Assembly (NCBI GenBank): GCA_028622995.1 | Contig: JAJQJQ010000017.1 | Coordinates: 1,364,001-1,428,000 of the forward strand | Direction: 5' to 3' | Length of the DNA stretch: 64,000 nucleotides | Source: Panagrolaimus kolymaensis | Taxonomy: Eukaryota; Nematoda; Chromadorea; Rhabditida; Panagrolaimidae | Shown here: positions 46,940 to 57,651 of the stretch, one piece after another | Layout: each line of letters begins with the position of its first letter | Position numbering within the stretch: position 1 is the first letter of the stretch | Position numbers and translations under genes: made by a program | The notes under the pieces: generated by a model | Seen by the model: only the letters and a program-made list of their open reading frames with translations | Databases searched by the model: none | Told to the model about the DNA's origin: nothing

Positions 46940-48437
46940 TCATTTAACAGTTTTAATTGCTTCTGCAATTGTATCAACGGCTTGATCAACATCAGCTTTG
47001 TTAATACACATTGGAGGTTTAATTCGTAAAACATTACCAAAGCGTCCACCTTTGCCAGTTAAAACTCCCTTGTCTTTTATGCATTCAAAAATATCCGCCA
47101 TTCTTGATGCAGGCATTTTAGAGCCATTTTCATCCAAAAGCTCCACACCAATCATGAGACCTTTTCCTCGAACATCGCCAATCAAAGGTGAATCAATGCT
47201 TGCAAGTTGTTGCAAAAAATATGTTCCAACTTTTTTTGAATTTTCTTGTAATTTTTCTTCTTCGATAACCTAAAATTAAAATTAGAAATTCAAACATCTT
47301 AGATAAAGTAATTTACTTCTAAAACAGCTTTTCCAACAACCGAAGCTAAAGGATTTCCGCCAAAAGTGTTAAAGTAAAGAGCATTTTTTAAAGCGCTAGC
47401 AATTTCAGGTGTTGTAACTACAGCGCCCATAGGAAAACCATTTCCCATTCCTTTTGCCATTGTAACAATATCTGGTTTGACTCTATTTGCTTGGAAGCCC
47501 CAAAAATCTGATCCAAGTCTACCGAATCCTGTTTGGACTTCATCAGCAATGCAAACGCCACCCAATTTTTGAATTGCTTCATAAGCTTTAGGAAGGAAAT
47601 TTTTTGGATATTGTACTGTACCACCAACACCTTGAATGCTTTCAACTAAAAATGCCGCTGGACCGGTGGAAGCAGGGAAATCAAATTGAAGGCATTCTTC
47701 AAACTGATGAAAGTATTCTTTGCCAGCTTTACAATCATCTAAAAAGCTTTAAAATAAAATAGCAATTTAAAAAATGATAATTATTTTGCCTGCGCTACTG
47801 CAATCACATTTTCGATTTGTTTGAATTGGAGAATCACGGCATTTGGAGCCTCCCCATGGACCATTATAAGGATCAGGGCACATAGTCTTTAACATTCCAA
47901 AACCCGACGGAAGTGGCTGCTTCCAATTTCCTAAATTTGTTGCACCAGCCACTGTTTGAGTCATTCCATGATAACCATTTCGAACGGTCAAACAATCAAA
48001 TCTTCCGGTGTATAATCTGGCTAATTCTAATGCTAAATCATTGGCTTCGCTTCCAGAATTAACAAAGAAGCACACTTTTAAATGATCTGGCATGGTTGCG
48101 ATTAATTTTTCAGCATATTCAAACATTTGGGTTGTATAATAAATAGAAGTAGTATGCCATAATTTTTCACTTTGAGCTTTTAATGCTTCATTTACTTTTC
48201 TAAAACATGGATCCACATAATAATTTACAATGATACGATATTACTAATGAGAGAATACACTTACGGATGACAATGTCCAACGGAAACAGTTACAATGCCA
48301 CCAAACATATCCAAATATTTCTTTCCATCGGAATCATACAAAAATTGCAGAGAACCTCGTTCAATCACAATAGGTTTTTTGTAAAATGTTACCATGGAAG
48401 GTGGTAAAAGATTTCGGAGAGGTTCAATTCGCTTCAT
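46940..48437 (-). CDS. Alanine-glyoxylate aminotransferase 2 type class-III transaminase
   Basis: Four exons: 48437-48265, 48199 to 47799 or 47790, 47738-47317 and 47269-46940, giving 441-444 aa. Motifs match AGXT2 throughout: [72 protein letters not shown], the PLP-lysine motif [28 protein letters not shown] and [19 protein letters not shown]2 is a mitochondrial PLP enzyme using glyoxylate or beta-amino acids. The predicted start ([13 protein letters not shown]) lacks an evident mitochondrial presequence and about 60 N-terminal residues of the human enzyme, so an upstream coding exon may be missed or the enzyme may be cytosolic. The second exon's 3' edge is ambiguous: GT donor at 47798 or GC donor at 47789. 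Confidence 0.92.
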
Positions 48438-50861
48438 TTTTTTTTCTTTCTAAACTTACAAATTAAAGGCTCTTAGAAAATAATCGAAAAATGAAAGTAA
48501 ATGAAAAAGCAAAAGTGCGATGAGAAAAGATAAAAAAAATAAGAAAGAAAAGAAACAATTGTTGTTTAAAGACTGAAATGAATGTCTGCGGTGATGCACT
48601 CTTTCTTTTTTTTCAATCAACGAATAATGATGGCTCAATTGACCTTTAAACTTAATCGGTGCAAGCAGAAAATTTGATATAAAAAGAATGTAGCAATTTT
48701 TACGAACAAATGCTAAATTGCATTTCAATAATTTGATAGAAAAAATATTCGCATTTTTCGTTTTGAATTTAGTTGATAATACTTTTATAATAATAAAAAT
48801 TACATCATAAAGGCCGGGACGAGTGCAATAGTCATTATTATTCTAACCGAACATTACTACAGGTCCCGTCCTCAATGTTGTAATTTTTGTAAACCTTATA
48901 ACGTATCAAATTGGTAATAAACAGCATAAACAATAATAACATAAATAACTTTGAAAGTAGGTTGAAAATGAATATCATAACCATCATGTTTTGGTTTGCG
49001 TATTCGAAGAACAAACCCCTTTATTTAGGATTCCAAGGACGCTGAATTTTGCCCGCCAAAACCGGCCGATAAGAATCTTTTATTCTCAAAAACTAAGGAC
49101 AAAAACGAGTTCTGCTTTTTTGGTAACTAAAAATTTTTTTTTGTTGCAGGTGTCATCCCATTTCCAAAAACAAAACCCTAAAGTATCAAAAAAATTTATC
49201 AGCTGACAGAGTATTTTTGAACGTATTTTCACGTGATAATACAAGAGGTTTGGATTCAAAATAGGAAAATAACTACAAAATAGCGAAGACGCTAAAAAAA
49301 AGTAGGTTGCAAAAGCTTTGAAGACATATCGTTTTTGCTATTTTTTTGTTGTTATTTTGTTGTTCTTGTTCCTTAAAAACATAAGTAAAAAAGGTGGCAA
49401 ACTTGGAGAAGAAAAAGCAGACTTTGGACGAACTAAATTTTTTTTTGGGTTTGTGATTGATTGCAGTCGTCGGACATGGAGGGATAATATCGAAAGATTG
49501 GGAGAAATTTGTTGCAACGAACATTTTTTAACTTTTTTAAAATCCAAACTTTTCAAAACACAAATCATGAGAAATAAACAACTAAAAATGATGGTATATG
49601 GAGTTGCGCATATTCCACTTTATATGGCCCCTCTTTTGGCATGCATTTGACAACGTCGATCCACGCCCCGAATGTATTTGATAGGACAGAAACCTGTAAT
49701 CGAAAAAAAAGAAGACACACTATTTTTTATTTTATTTTTTTTAGAAGACTCTTACGCAATCCTGTTTTTTTTTCATCTGCAACATCGAAGAGAGCTTTTT
49801 TCTAAAGTTTTTTGATCAAATTTTTTAAGCTTTTTTTTCTTCTCCAAAACATGCCCTAAGGAAATGAAAATGACCATCAGTCAAGGAGTTATGGGAGATA
49901 AATATAAAGGTGGATGGATACCACCTTTTGTCCTTTATTTTGCCATTAAACAGGTTTCTCTCATTTAATACAAGGGATATGTCCTTCGAATTTATAAATT
50001 GGATGACATAACAGCGTTTCTTTGCTGATGCAAAATTATCCTTCTCTTTAAATTCAAACGTAAAAAAATAGTTTTTAGCGTCCAAGGATTACGCGAAGAC
50101 CGGCTTTCAGAATAAAATAAGGCAAAACCGGATTTGATGATGGAAGTTAAGAAGGAAATGGCGGCTATCAAAAAGCCACCAAAAAGAATTAAGGGGATTT
50201 GATTAAAAAAATACCAATTAATTTTATGGAAATTAATAAGTTCATAATTGATTTAAAACAGTTAAAGATTGATCCACCATCATCAAACACCACCAATGTC
50301 AAATAATCTTTACCAACAATGGATTTTTTTTATATGTTTTGGAATGAAGCTTTAAGAAAATTTATTTTTTGCTTTCTATGGTTGTATTTTTATTCATTTA
50401 AAAAAATCAAAGCCAAAATTCTTGAAGATTTATAAATGCAAGCTTTTTTTTAATCAACTAATCATTTTTAAAGACATTTATTTACGTTGTCGTATCAAAA
50501 GAAAGAAAAGAAGAAAGCGATTGAATTAGGTTATTAGAACGAGACAGGATCTAAAAATATTTAATTAAGGACATGAGCGTTAAACTGATGCAAAGCCACT
50601 TTTTTGCCTATCAATAATCTAAATAAACAACCTTCAAACAATAAAAAAGATGTGTGGAATTTTTTATAAATGACAGAACATGCTATGTTTCGACAGCATA
50701 AATGGACATTCCGAGAATAGATAAAAGATATGAGCAAACAAATATGGAGAGAAATTTTATTAAAACTTAAGAACAAAAAAAAACAAAAAACAATATCCGT
50801 ATAGAAAATGATGAGATAACAATTTAAGAAAGTGAGAAAAAAAAAGTAACAATAAAAACGT
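48438..50861. other. 2.4 kb without a confident gene; possible small-protein island
   Basis: Mostly AT-rich. GC-richer patches occur near 48795-48895, 49010-49080 and 49600-49690. A short plus-strand frame at about 49870-49942 reads like a small membrane protein (see separate entry). A weak inverted repeat built on AAAAATTACA ends lies at about 48797-48893. Confidence 0.4.
49866..49970 (+). CDS. Possible small transmembrane protein (TOM7-like?), tentative
   Basis: The plus-strand frame MKMTISQGVMGDKYKGGWIP continues PFVLYFAIKQ and then either stops soon after (VSLI, TAA at about 49968) or splices at the CAG/GTTTCT at 49941-49944. The GGWIPPFVLYFAIKQ part recalls the membrane segment of TOM7 (GFIPLVIYLGFKRG), an outer-membrane subunit of the mitochondrial import pore. 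Composition is more protein-like than the surroundings, but no complete gene model could be built, and the expected following GADP motif was not found. Confidence 0.22.
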
Positions 50862-51619
50862 TTAAGTGTTAAGAATCCAAGGATTACCAGAAATTGTTTC
50901 AGCAGAATGATCACCATAATCATAAAGAAGTTCTTCCCCAGCAGCAATGTTCCGCAGTGCGAAGAGGCCAAGATAGAATTTACCATTATTATCCTCAATA
51001 AGCTGAAACAATCATATATAATATCAACAATCGGCATAGTAAGAACTTACTTCAGTGCGCAAGTTAGGACGGAGAAAGCTATGATTGATAAGGCGACCTT
51101 TGTAGATAGATTCTTTAGTAGCGTCAATACACCAACGTTGATTCTTAAAGTAAAAGAAGAACATATATGAGCCAATATTTGGATTATAAGAGTATTCTTT
51201 TTCACGTTGTTTAGCTTCTTTGTAGTCAATAATATCACCTAAACGCGAGGATATAAATGGATAAAAAATAGATATAAATGTATGTACCTTTGTATTCACA
51301 AACAAAGTCATCTTTTGCAAATGACTTTCCAGTCCGAACACCACGACCTTTACCAGGAAATTCTTCAACTTTCAAGCATTTTTCATGTTCCGATGTATTA
51401 GCTAGCAATGAAAGGATATTATTTTGACGTTCTCTCTAAAAAAAATAAGCATCAAAAAATGTAAGAAAAAACAAAATAACATACAGCAATTTTAGAAGCA
51501 GTTTTACGAGTGCTTTTGCGAACCAACACAGGAGTGAGCGAGATGATACATTGCAATGGATTAAGTTTCTCAGAAATAGTACCATTTGAAGGCGGTTTTT
51601 GGCCATTTTTAACAACCAT
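50862..51619 (-). CDS. SET domain histone H4 lysine-20 methyltransferase (SET8/PR-Set7, set-1)
   Basis: Four exons: 51619-51485, 51435-51288, 51238-51051 and 51002-50862, in phase, giving 203 aa. The SET domain covers about residues 70-200: GKGRGVRTGKSFAKDDFVCEY, YNPNIGSYMFFFYFKNQRWC, IDATKESIYKGRLINHS (the RxxNHS cofactor loop), NIAAGEELLYDYGDHS and the C-terminal NPWIL, all as in human SETD8. The family mono-methylates H4K20 and controls mitotic chromatin and, in C. elegans, dosage compensation. The N-terminal arm is short (~65 residues against ~250 in human). Confidence 0.94.
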
Positions 51620-52152
51620 TTTTAGTTCTTACTTGAAGAAAGGAGATACATAGAAAGTTTGTAAAAATTAAAAATGTGGAAAGCAAAAGCCTTGGCACCA
51701 GGCAACAGATAACCAACCAAATAGAGCTTTCTTCCCGCGCACCGAAAAGCTTCCTTTTAGCAAGAAAATTGCAAAATTTTTAGAAAGCTGTAATCAGACA
51801 TGTTTATAAATTACTAATGTGTTATTAAGTTTTTCAAAATAAAATTTAACACACAAAAACGATATCAATGGAGCTAGTTTTTTTATAACTTTTTTTTTGC
51901 ACCACATTATAATACGATGACAAAGAAGATTGAAATGCCATTTTTTTGCTTTCGAAGCATTTCTTATGTTCGAAAATAAAGAAGTCATTAACAGTAATGT
52001 AAAAGAAAGACAATAAAGATTATTTCTACAAAAATACATATTTATTTAATTTTACAAATACATATATTCCTCCTATTTGCAAAAAATTACATTTGAAGAA
52101 TAAAATTGTCCAAAAGCAAGTCTATTTAGAATCACCATCTGAGCGAACATTT
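51620..52152. other. Intergenic, set-1 upstream region
   Basis: About 530 bp between the COX6A stop and the set-1 start. AT-rich, with no supportable gene. Confidence 0.5.
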
Positions 52153-52716
52153 CTAATGATGGTGACGTTCTTTTTCGAAACCAACTCCGGGAACCCTGGA
52201 AATGTAAGCTCATTAAACACCAATGTAATCGTCTAAATAAAACTACTTACCATTGTTCAGTTGGATTATGGAAGAGAGAATGGTTACCATCGCCCCTAAA
52301 ATTGAGTTTTATTTTTTCAAAACTAACGAAGAGATAACAATAAATTACTTGCCATGGGAAAGGCTTGTTGCGGACGTTAAGATAAGGATATTCAACATAT
52401 TCTTGACGAGGAGAAGCTAAAATGAAATTGTTAGATATTTAATAAATTAAATTATAACCTTACCATGATGCTTTTCGTGATCGCTCCAAGCAGCCCAAAG
52501 AGTCAACGCTAAGCAGGGGATTGACGCAATATAGAAAATTTTCTTCCATGTTTCTTTAGTTCCTTCAGCAGCTTTAAGACCACCTTGATATTCTTTCCGG
52601 AAATTATCGAAGTTGTTTGAACCATAAAAAGAGCCAGATGAATTACGTGTTGTTTGAATTTGTCCAGTGCGACGGATAGCAGATCCAACAGCCAAACGTG
52701 GTAAATTAAGAGCCAT
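52153..52716 (-). CDS. Cytochrome c oxidase subunit 6A (COX6A)
   Basis: Four exons: 52716-52464, 52416-52353, 52295-52251 and 52195-52153, giving 134 aa. The N-terminus is a presequence-like basic region ([20 protein letters not shown]). Then [20 protein letters not shown] (the transmembrane helix), [39 protein letters not shown] and a His tail follow; [15 protein letters not shown] is the COX6A signature. COX6A is a nuclear-encoded inner-membrane subunit of complex IV. The second intron must use a GC donor (CATG/GCAAGT at 52352) to keep the invariant WGD; the nearby GT donor gives a stop. It lies 196 bp downstream of PSF2 on the same strand. Confidence 0.95.
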
Positions 52717-52720
52717 GGTT

Positions 52721-52735
52721 CTAAAACAAATGTGA
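52721..52735 (-). promoter_or_regulatory. Candidate trans-splice acceptor of COX6A
   Basis: On the minus strand TTTGTTTTAG ends 4 nt before the COX6A ATG. With the PSF2 stop only 196 bp upstream, this fits spliced-leader addition to the second gene of an operon. A cis 5' UTR intron cannot be excluded. Confidence 0.55.
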
Positions 52736-52911
52736 AACAAAGTCGTTAAAAATGGTGATTAGCTTAAAAGATAGCAAATGGAAAAATGAAACCAATTGGC
52801 AACAACAACAAAAAGTTAGATGAAATCAAAACATTTTTTCTAATTTTCAAAGTTTGTACAGATAAAAAATGATATGCAAAAATGAGAATAAAAAGGCAAG
52901 TGAATGAGATT

Positions 52912-53656
52912 TCAGTTGTCGTCAATAGTGAGAAAAAGAGTGCTGAGTTTCCCAATTGTGGCAGTAGCATCTAGCATAAATTCACGGATATATGCGAGTT
53001 CAAATTGTGTGATGTTGTCCATTTGTACATGAGTCGATCCAGGATGAGGAGGCTAAAAGATACCAATTACTTTAAAAACTCAACAAAGCATATATAAAGT
53101 CACAAACTTCTTGCAAATATTGCATGACCGATGTTTTTAGTTTGGCTGAACGTACATCCCATATATCTTTCACCAAGGTTCTTAACTATAAATGTTTCAA
53201 AAATAAGTAATAAAATATTATAAACATACTTGTTCAAGATTTTCTAAATCTTCTTTGCATTGAGTAATTAGTATATGTGTTAATTCAAAAAACCTCTCTG
53301 CTATATTTGTAAATTTAGCAGAATCTGATTCATCTTGAGATATTCTCTTTAATTCTTCAACATTCAACCAATCAGGTGGCTAAAAATACGTTAACATAAG
53401 TACATAAAGGAAAGGAAAAACTTACTGTTATCGTACATTTCTGTCGTTCTCTTAAAAGCAAAGCAATCCATAAAGGTACTTCAGTTGGAATACCAGCTTC
53501 AAAAGGTCCATAATCTCCACAAATTCCTTCGATTCTTAATAAATTAAAGCGAGGTTTTACCTGAAAACATCAACATGTAAATTATTGATTCTTCATTCGA
53601 CTTCTTACTGATAACAGCTCATTTTCAGCCAGGAAATTACATTGTTCGAGATCCAT
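52912..53656 (-). CDS. GINS complex subunit PSF2
   Basis: Five phase-0 exons: 53656-53609, 53560-53426, 53379-53230, 53185-53108 and 53052-52912, giving 183 aa. Matches to human PSF2 run end to end: FLAENELLSVKPRF, GDYGPFEAGIPTEVPLWIAL, LLRERQKCTITPPDWLNVEE, FFELTHILIT, LRTLVKDIWDVRSAKLK and VQMDNITQFELAYIREFM. GINS (SLD5, PSF1, PSF2, PSF3) joins MCM2-7 and CDC45 in the replicative helicase. Length equals the family norm (185 aa). All introns are 45-52 nt. Confidence 0.95.
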
Positions 53657-54169
53657 TTCTTAATTTGGACAAATTTTAAATGAAATAAAGCATTAAAGAA
53701 AAAATAATTTAACACATATAAAAAATCAAGCAAAAATCACGTTTTTCGTAAAATGAAATATGAAAACAACCAAGCCATGTTGCTATTAGCTTTCGTTTCA
53801 AGAATTGGAATTGAAAATCAAGTTGATGAAAAGTTTTTTGATCTAACAATCGAATAACACAAATAAATAACAAAATACGCAAATTTTATCTTCAGTATTT
53901 TTTTTCCGAACATTAATTAAAATAGTATCCTTTTTAAAATCCTTTTTAATTTGGAGTGTCGTTTCTGTCTGTATGTTTGTCTGTATGTCGTTTCTGCTTT
54001 TTTTTTGTTTTGTCCCGATAGCCTAGATCAGTTTTTTACGCTGATTCCGAATATGTTGGTCTCACGCTTCGGAGAGTCAAGGATACCTATGTTTTGGTCA
54101 ATTTAAACTTGCATTTTTTGAAATTTTTCTCGACACGAAAGTTTCTCTTTTCTTTTTTTGAAAGCATTT

Positions 54170-54940
54170 TTGGAAGTGAAAAATTTGTTTTTTCTCTGAT
54201 TGTCTGCATTGAAATTTTTAGGTGGATATTTAGTTGTTTTTGGGTGGATATTTGGTGGCTTTTGGATGACTTTTGGGTGGCTTTTGGGTGCACATTTAGT
54301 TGTGTTTGGGCGAATGTTTAGTTATGTTTGGTGAGATGTAAAATGGTTTTTGAGTGGACATTTAGTTGTTTTTGGTGAGATGTTTGATTGAGTTTGGTTA
54401 GATATTTGGTGGCTTTTGGGTGAATGTTTAGTTGTTTGTGTTGTAATGTATTAATCGATATTTAAATGTTTTTGGGTGGATCTTTAGCTAATTTTTGGGT
54501 GGATATTTGGTGGTTTTTGGGTCAAAACGGATTTGGTTCCGAAGAGTCCAAGTATAATTTGGCTTATGGAATGAACCCCGAAGATGTCAAGATATATCCG
54601 ACTATGAGATATATGAAAAGCGTGGCCCAGAGAAACCGTCGTTAATTGGAGACGATTTATATCGTAAATTTTGAAGGTCTGCCGAAGGCAGAGCTCCAAA
54701 ATTAACCATGAAAATGGAATGTTGGCCGAAGGGCCCTGTTGTTTATTGTAATTGCATTGTTGTAAACATGTAAGCGTTCGGCACATTTTTTTTATAATAT
54801 TTGGGTGGATATTTAGTTGTTTTTGGGTGAATGTTTAGTTGTTTTTGGTGAGATGTAAGATGGTTTTCGGGTTGATATTTAATGATTTTCGAGTGATTGT
54901 TTGATTATGTTTGGTTCGATATTTGGTTGTTTTTGGGTTG
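54170..54940. repeat. Degenerate G-rich minisatellite (TTTTTGGGTGGATATTTRGT)
   Basis: Many diverged copies of a 20-26 nt phrase such as TTTTTGGGTGGATATTTAGT, TTTGGGTGGCTTTTGGGTG and TTTTTGGTGAGATGT run from about 54,170 to 54,530 and again from 54,790 to 54,940. The strand bias (G on plus, almost no C) is marked. Open frames in it are by-products. Confidence 0.75.
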
Positions 54941-55215
54941 AAATGTGTTTTGGGGCCTGAAGGGCCCATGTGTAATTAGACCTATGGAATGGACCTCGAA
55001 GTGGTTAAGATGTAGCCGAATATGAGAGATATGGAAATGCATGGCCCAGGAAACCGTTGATTATTGGAGAAGATTTTTTTGTAAAATTTAGGAGGTCTGC
55101 CGTAGGCAGGGCTCCAAAATTTACCATGAAAAATGGAATGTAAGCCTGTAAGGCCATGGACAATGTTGTTTATTTTAATTGTATTGTTGTAGACACGCAT
55201 GGGTGTTTGGGCACT
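54520..55215. repeat. Tandem duplication, two ~260-bp units at ~415-bp spacing
   Basis: The stretch at about 54,520-54,790 recurs diverged at 54,940-55,215. Shared blocks in order are CTTATGGAATGAACC / CCTATGGAATGGACC, GTGGCCCAGAGAAACCGT / ATGGCCCAGGAAACCGT, AGGTCTGCCGAAGGCAGAGC / AGGTCTGCCGTAGGCAGGGC, CCATGAAAATGGAATGT and TTGTTTATT. Identity is roughly 75-80% by eye. The stem-loop is kept although its loop changed from GAA to GTA. Confidence 0.8.
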
Positions 55216-55733
55216 CTATTTTTTTCCAATTTTGCACCCTCTAAAAAAGCACATAATCTCCCCTTTGATAATTTTTTAGAATTCCTAAAAGCAGGTCTAC
55301 TCTCTAGGGTTCTCAAAAAATACCTTAATGTGTAAAATGTCCACGTTTTGATTGTAAAAATGTAACGGTTTCGAAGATTGTTTGTTTGTATGTTTAGTTT
55401 GAGGGACTTACCGAAGGTAAGGCCCCAATGTTCTTGTCCTTTTTAAAAAAAGAGAAAAGTAGAAAGTGTAACACCCGAAAATAAGTTGATGATGTTAGGT
55501 ATCAGAAGAAAGGAAAAAATGTGAAAAAAGATAATATGTAGGTCCTATTCACCGGAGGGAGATTATGTGAGGTACATTGAGATTTGAATTAAGATCCCAA
55601 ACAAAAGAAAAAAAGAATGAAAAAATTAGCATAAAATTGTTCATTCATTTGTAACAGTGTTTGAAGAATGCTTTAATTTTTATTGAAGTGAAAATGAAGC
55701 GGTGATGAGTGGTTGCTTTATTTGAGGTGCTGC

Positions 55734-56085
55734 AGGATCTAAAGATGTTTAAGGATCCAAAAAATAAGAAGGATCTAAAGATGCAGGAGGATCCAAGGAA
55801 GAGGAAGGATCCAAAGAAGGGGAAGGATATAAAAATAAGAAAGAACGAAAGGTGAAGAAGGATCTAAAAATAAGAAGGATCCATAGATGCAGGAGGATCC
55901 AAAGAAGAGGAAGGATCCAAAGAAAAGGAAGGATCTAAAGAATAGGAAAGATCCAAAGAAGGGGAAGGATCCAAAGATACAAAGAAGGATCGAAAGAAGA
56001 GGAAGGGTCCCAAAAATAAGGTGGATCCTAAGATGCGAAGGATCTAAAGATGTTGAAGGATGATATGATGAAGGAGGATCCAAAG
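55734..56085. repeat. GGATCC-rich minisatellite, ~18-bp unit
   Basis: About 18 imperfect copies of AAGGATCCAAAGAAGAGG-like units, purine-rich on the plus strand. The minus-strand open frame through it (Phe/Leu/Ser repeats) is a by-product of the repeat. Confidence 0.85.
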
Positions 56086-56615
56086 ATGAGTCTTAAGGAC
56101 TTTAAAAAAAAGAAAATGTGTTGTGTGGAGAGTGTAAATAGTTTGCTCATCTTATTTTGTTGTTTGATTGAGACCTTATGAGGCGAGATTAGAATTGTAC
56201 GTTACTAATATGTGGATGTTGGGTGAAAAAATAAGATATTAAGTTAAGAAATGAGGGGAGCCTGAGCACCTGAAAGGTGTTCAACTCCATTACTTTTAAG
56301 AATAAAACTATATAATTAAAAATTCTCAATATTAAAGTCAAGCTTCTTTATCAGAATCTATCGATAGCTAATTTGATCATAGCTTTGAATTAAATGATTG
56401 AATGAAAAAATAAATAGCAAAGCGTGATGATAAAATTTTAGCATCTGGGTCTGATGTGAAAAAAAAGAAAGATAAGTAAGGTTAGCAATCATTTCTTGGT
56501 AATACAAAAAAGAAGCCGATATTATTATTTTATTTATGTTAATTACTAAAGAGCTTTGCTAATGAATATTTTTTAATGAAATTTGAAAATCTGTTTTCTA
56601 AAAAAGAAAGAGAAA

Positions 56616-56653
56616 CAAGCAGAGAGCCTCCCGTAGGGAGGCGAACCTGCTTG
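56616..56653. repeat. Nested GC-rich stem-loop
   Basis: GCCTCCC-GTA-GGGAGGC (56626-56642) is enclosed by a second stem CAAGCAG / CTGCTTG. The loop is of the stable GNA type. It is the most GC-rich of a set of similar small hairpins scattered through 54.6-56.7 kb. Confidence 0.85.
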
Positions 56654-57651
56654 TAAATTAAAAAACACTTTATGACTATTAATAGTTTAGTGGGAAACTT
56701 TTTCTATTAAAATACCAAAGTTTGAATTTTATTTATTTGATAAAATTTGAGCTGATGAAAATTTTATTACACACTTAAAAAAAATGATACCGAAAAATTA
56801 ATACAATATTTTTCAATATCAATATTTAACAACAAATTTTACTGTACTATTTAGCTTTTATATAAGTTATGCATGCATCTTCTTGGCAAAAGAAACGCGG
56901 CATCATGTTGTTTTTAGAAATTTGATAACCATGAGTCGCATTGAATATTTAAATTTGTATTTCTGAAGAATATGAAGTTTTTAATAAAAAATAACTAGTA
57001 AAAGGTGTGTTGTTTGGTTAAACAGACTTTTCTGAAAAGGCTTACGAAATGTTCGTTTTTTTCTATATAAAAGCATCTACCGTACCAAGTTGTGGTATCA
57101 TTTGTTTTTAGGCCATAATAAATTCTAAACTTTTATACCATTTTTTCTTAAAAGATTTTATTATTCTGTCAATATAGTATATCTTTAAAAATCGCTAACT
57201 AATTACGGTGGTACATACGACATTTTTTTATGGTTAAATAAAAAATACTATTTTTTTTTTTTGCTAAAATAAAATGTTTTCTATTTAAATATTTGCTTAA
57301 AAGCTAGTTAAAAAATGCCTGAAGCAAACTTTAAGTAAACTTTTTTTCTGGAATCATAGTTGACCTTCTTGAGCGACATCTGTCATCAAAGTTAAAATAA
57401 ACTCCCGAGGGCAAAAGTTTTTTTTTCATTCATTTTATGGTTTCTATGTTTATTTTTTGCTTTTGGTGTTTTTTTGCTCCTAGATTTCATCTGTTTTTAG
57501 ACTTTTAACGAATTCTTTTTGCTGTTGAATTTTTTTTTCTTCCGGAAATTGTTCCTGTAACCCGGTGAAAGGAAAATAGAAAAGCAGTTGAAGCGCGCCA
57601 AATTTGGTTGAAGAGTAAAAGCACCGCCTGCGGCTTTTTTGTTAAAATAAG

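Larger units (their letters stand above)
53657..57651. other. 4 kb gene-free region holding a repeat block
   Basis: No supportable coding gene. From about 53,940 to 56,660 it contains G-rich degenerate minisatellite DNA, a ~415-bp tandem duplication, a GGATCC-rich minisatellite and several GNA-loop mini-hairpins (separate entries). From 56,660 to 57,650 it is plain AT-rich DNA, presumably upstream of the potassium channel gene. Confidence 0.55.

Noticed and set aside
54094..54321. 75-aa frame with Trp/Phe/Gly-rich repeats
   Set aside because: A by-product of the G-rich minisatellite.
55775..56083. Minus-strand Phe/Leu/Ser-repeat protein
   Set aside because: It is the translation of an ~18-bp minisatellite; no start context or other support.
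55734..56085. CRISPR-like array
   Set aside because: Units are contiguous, diverged and without spacers; the host is a eukaryote.
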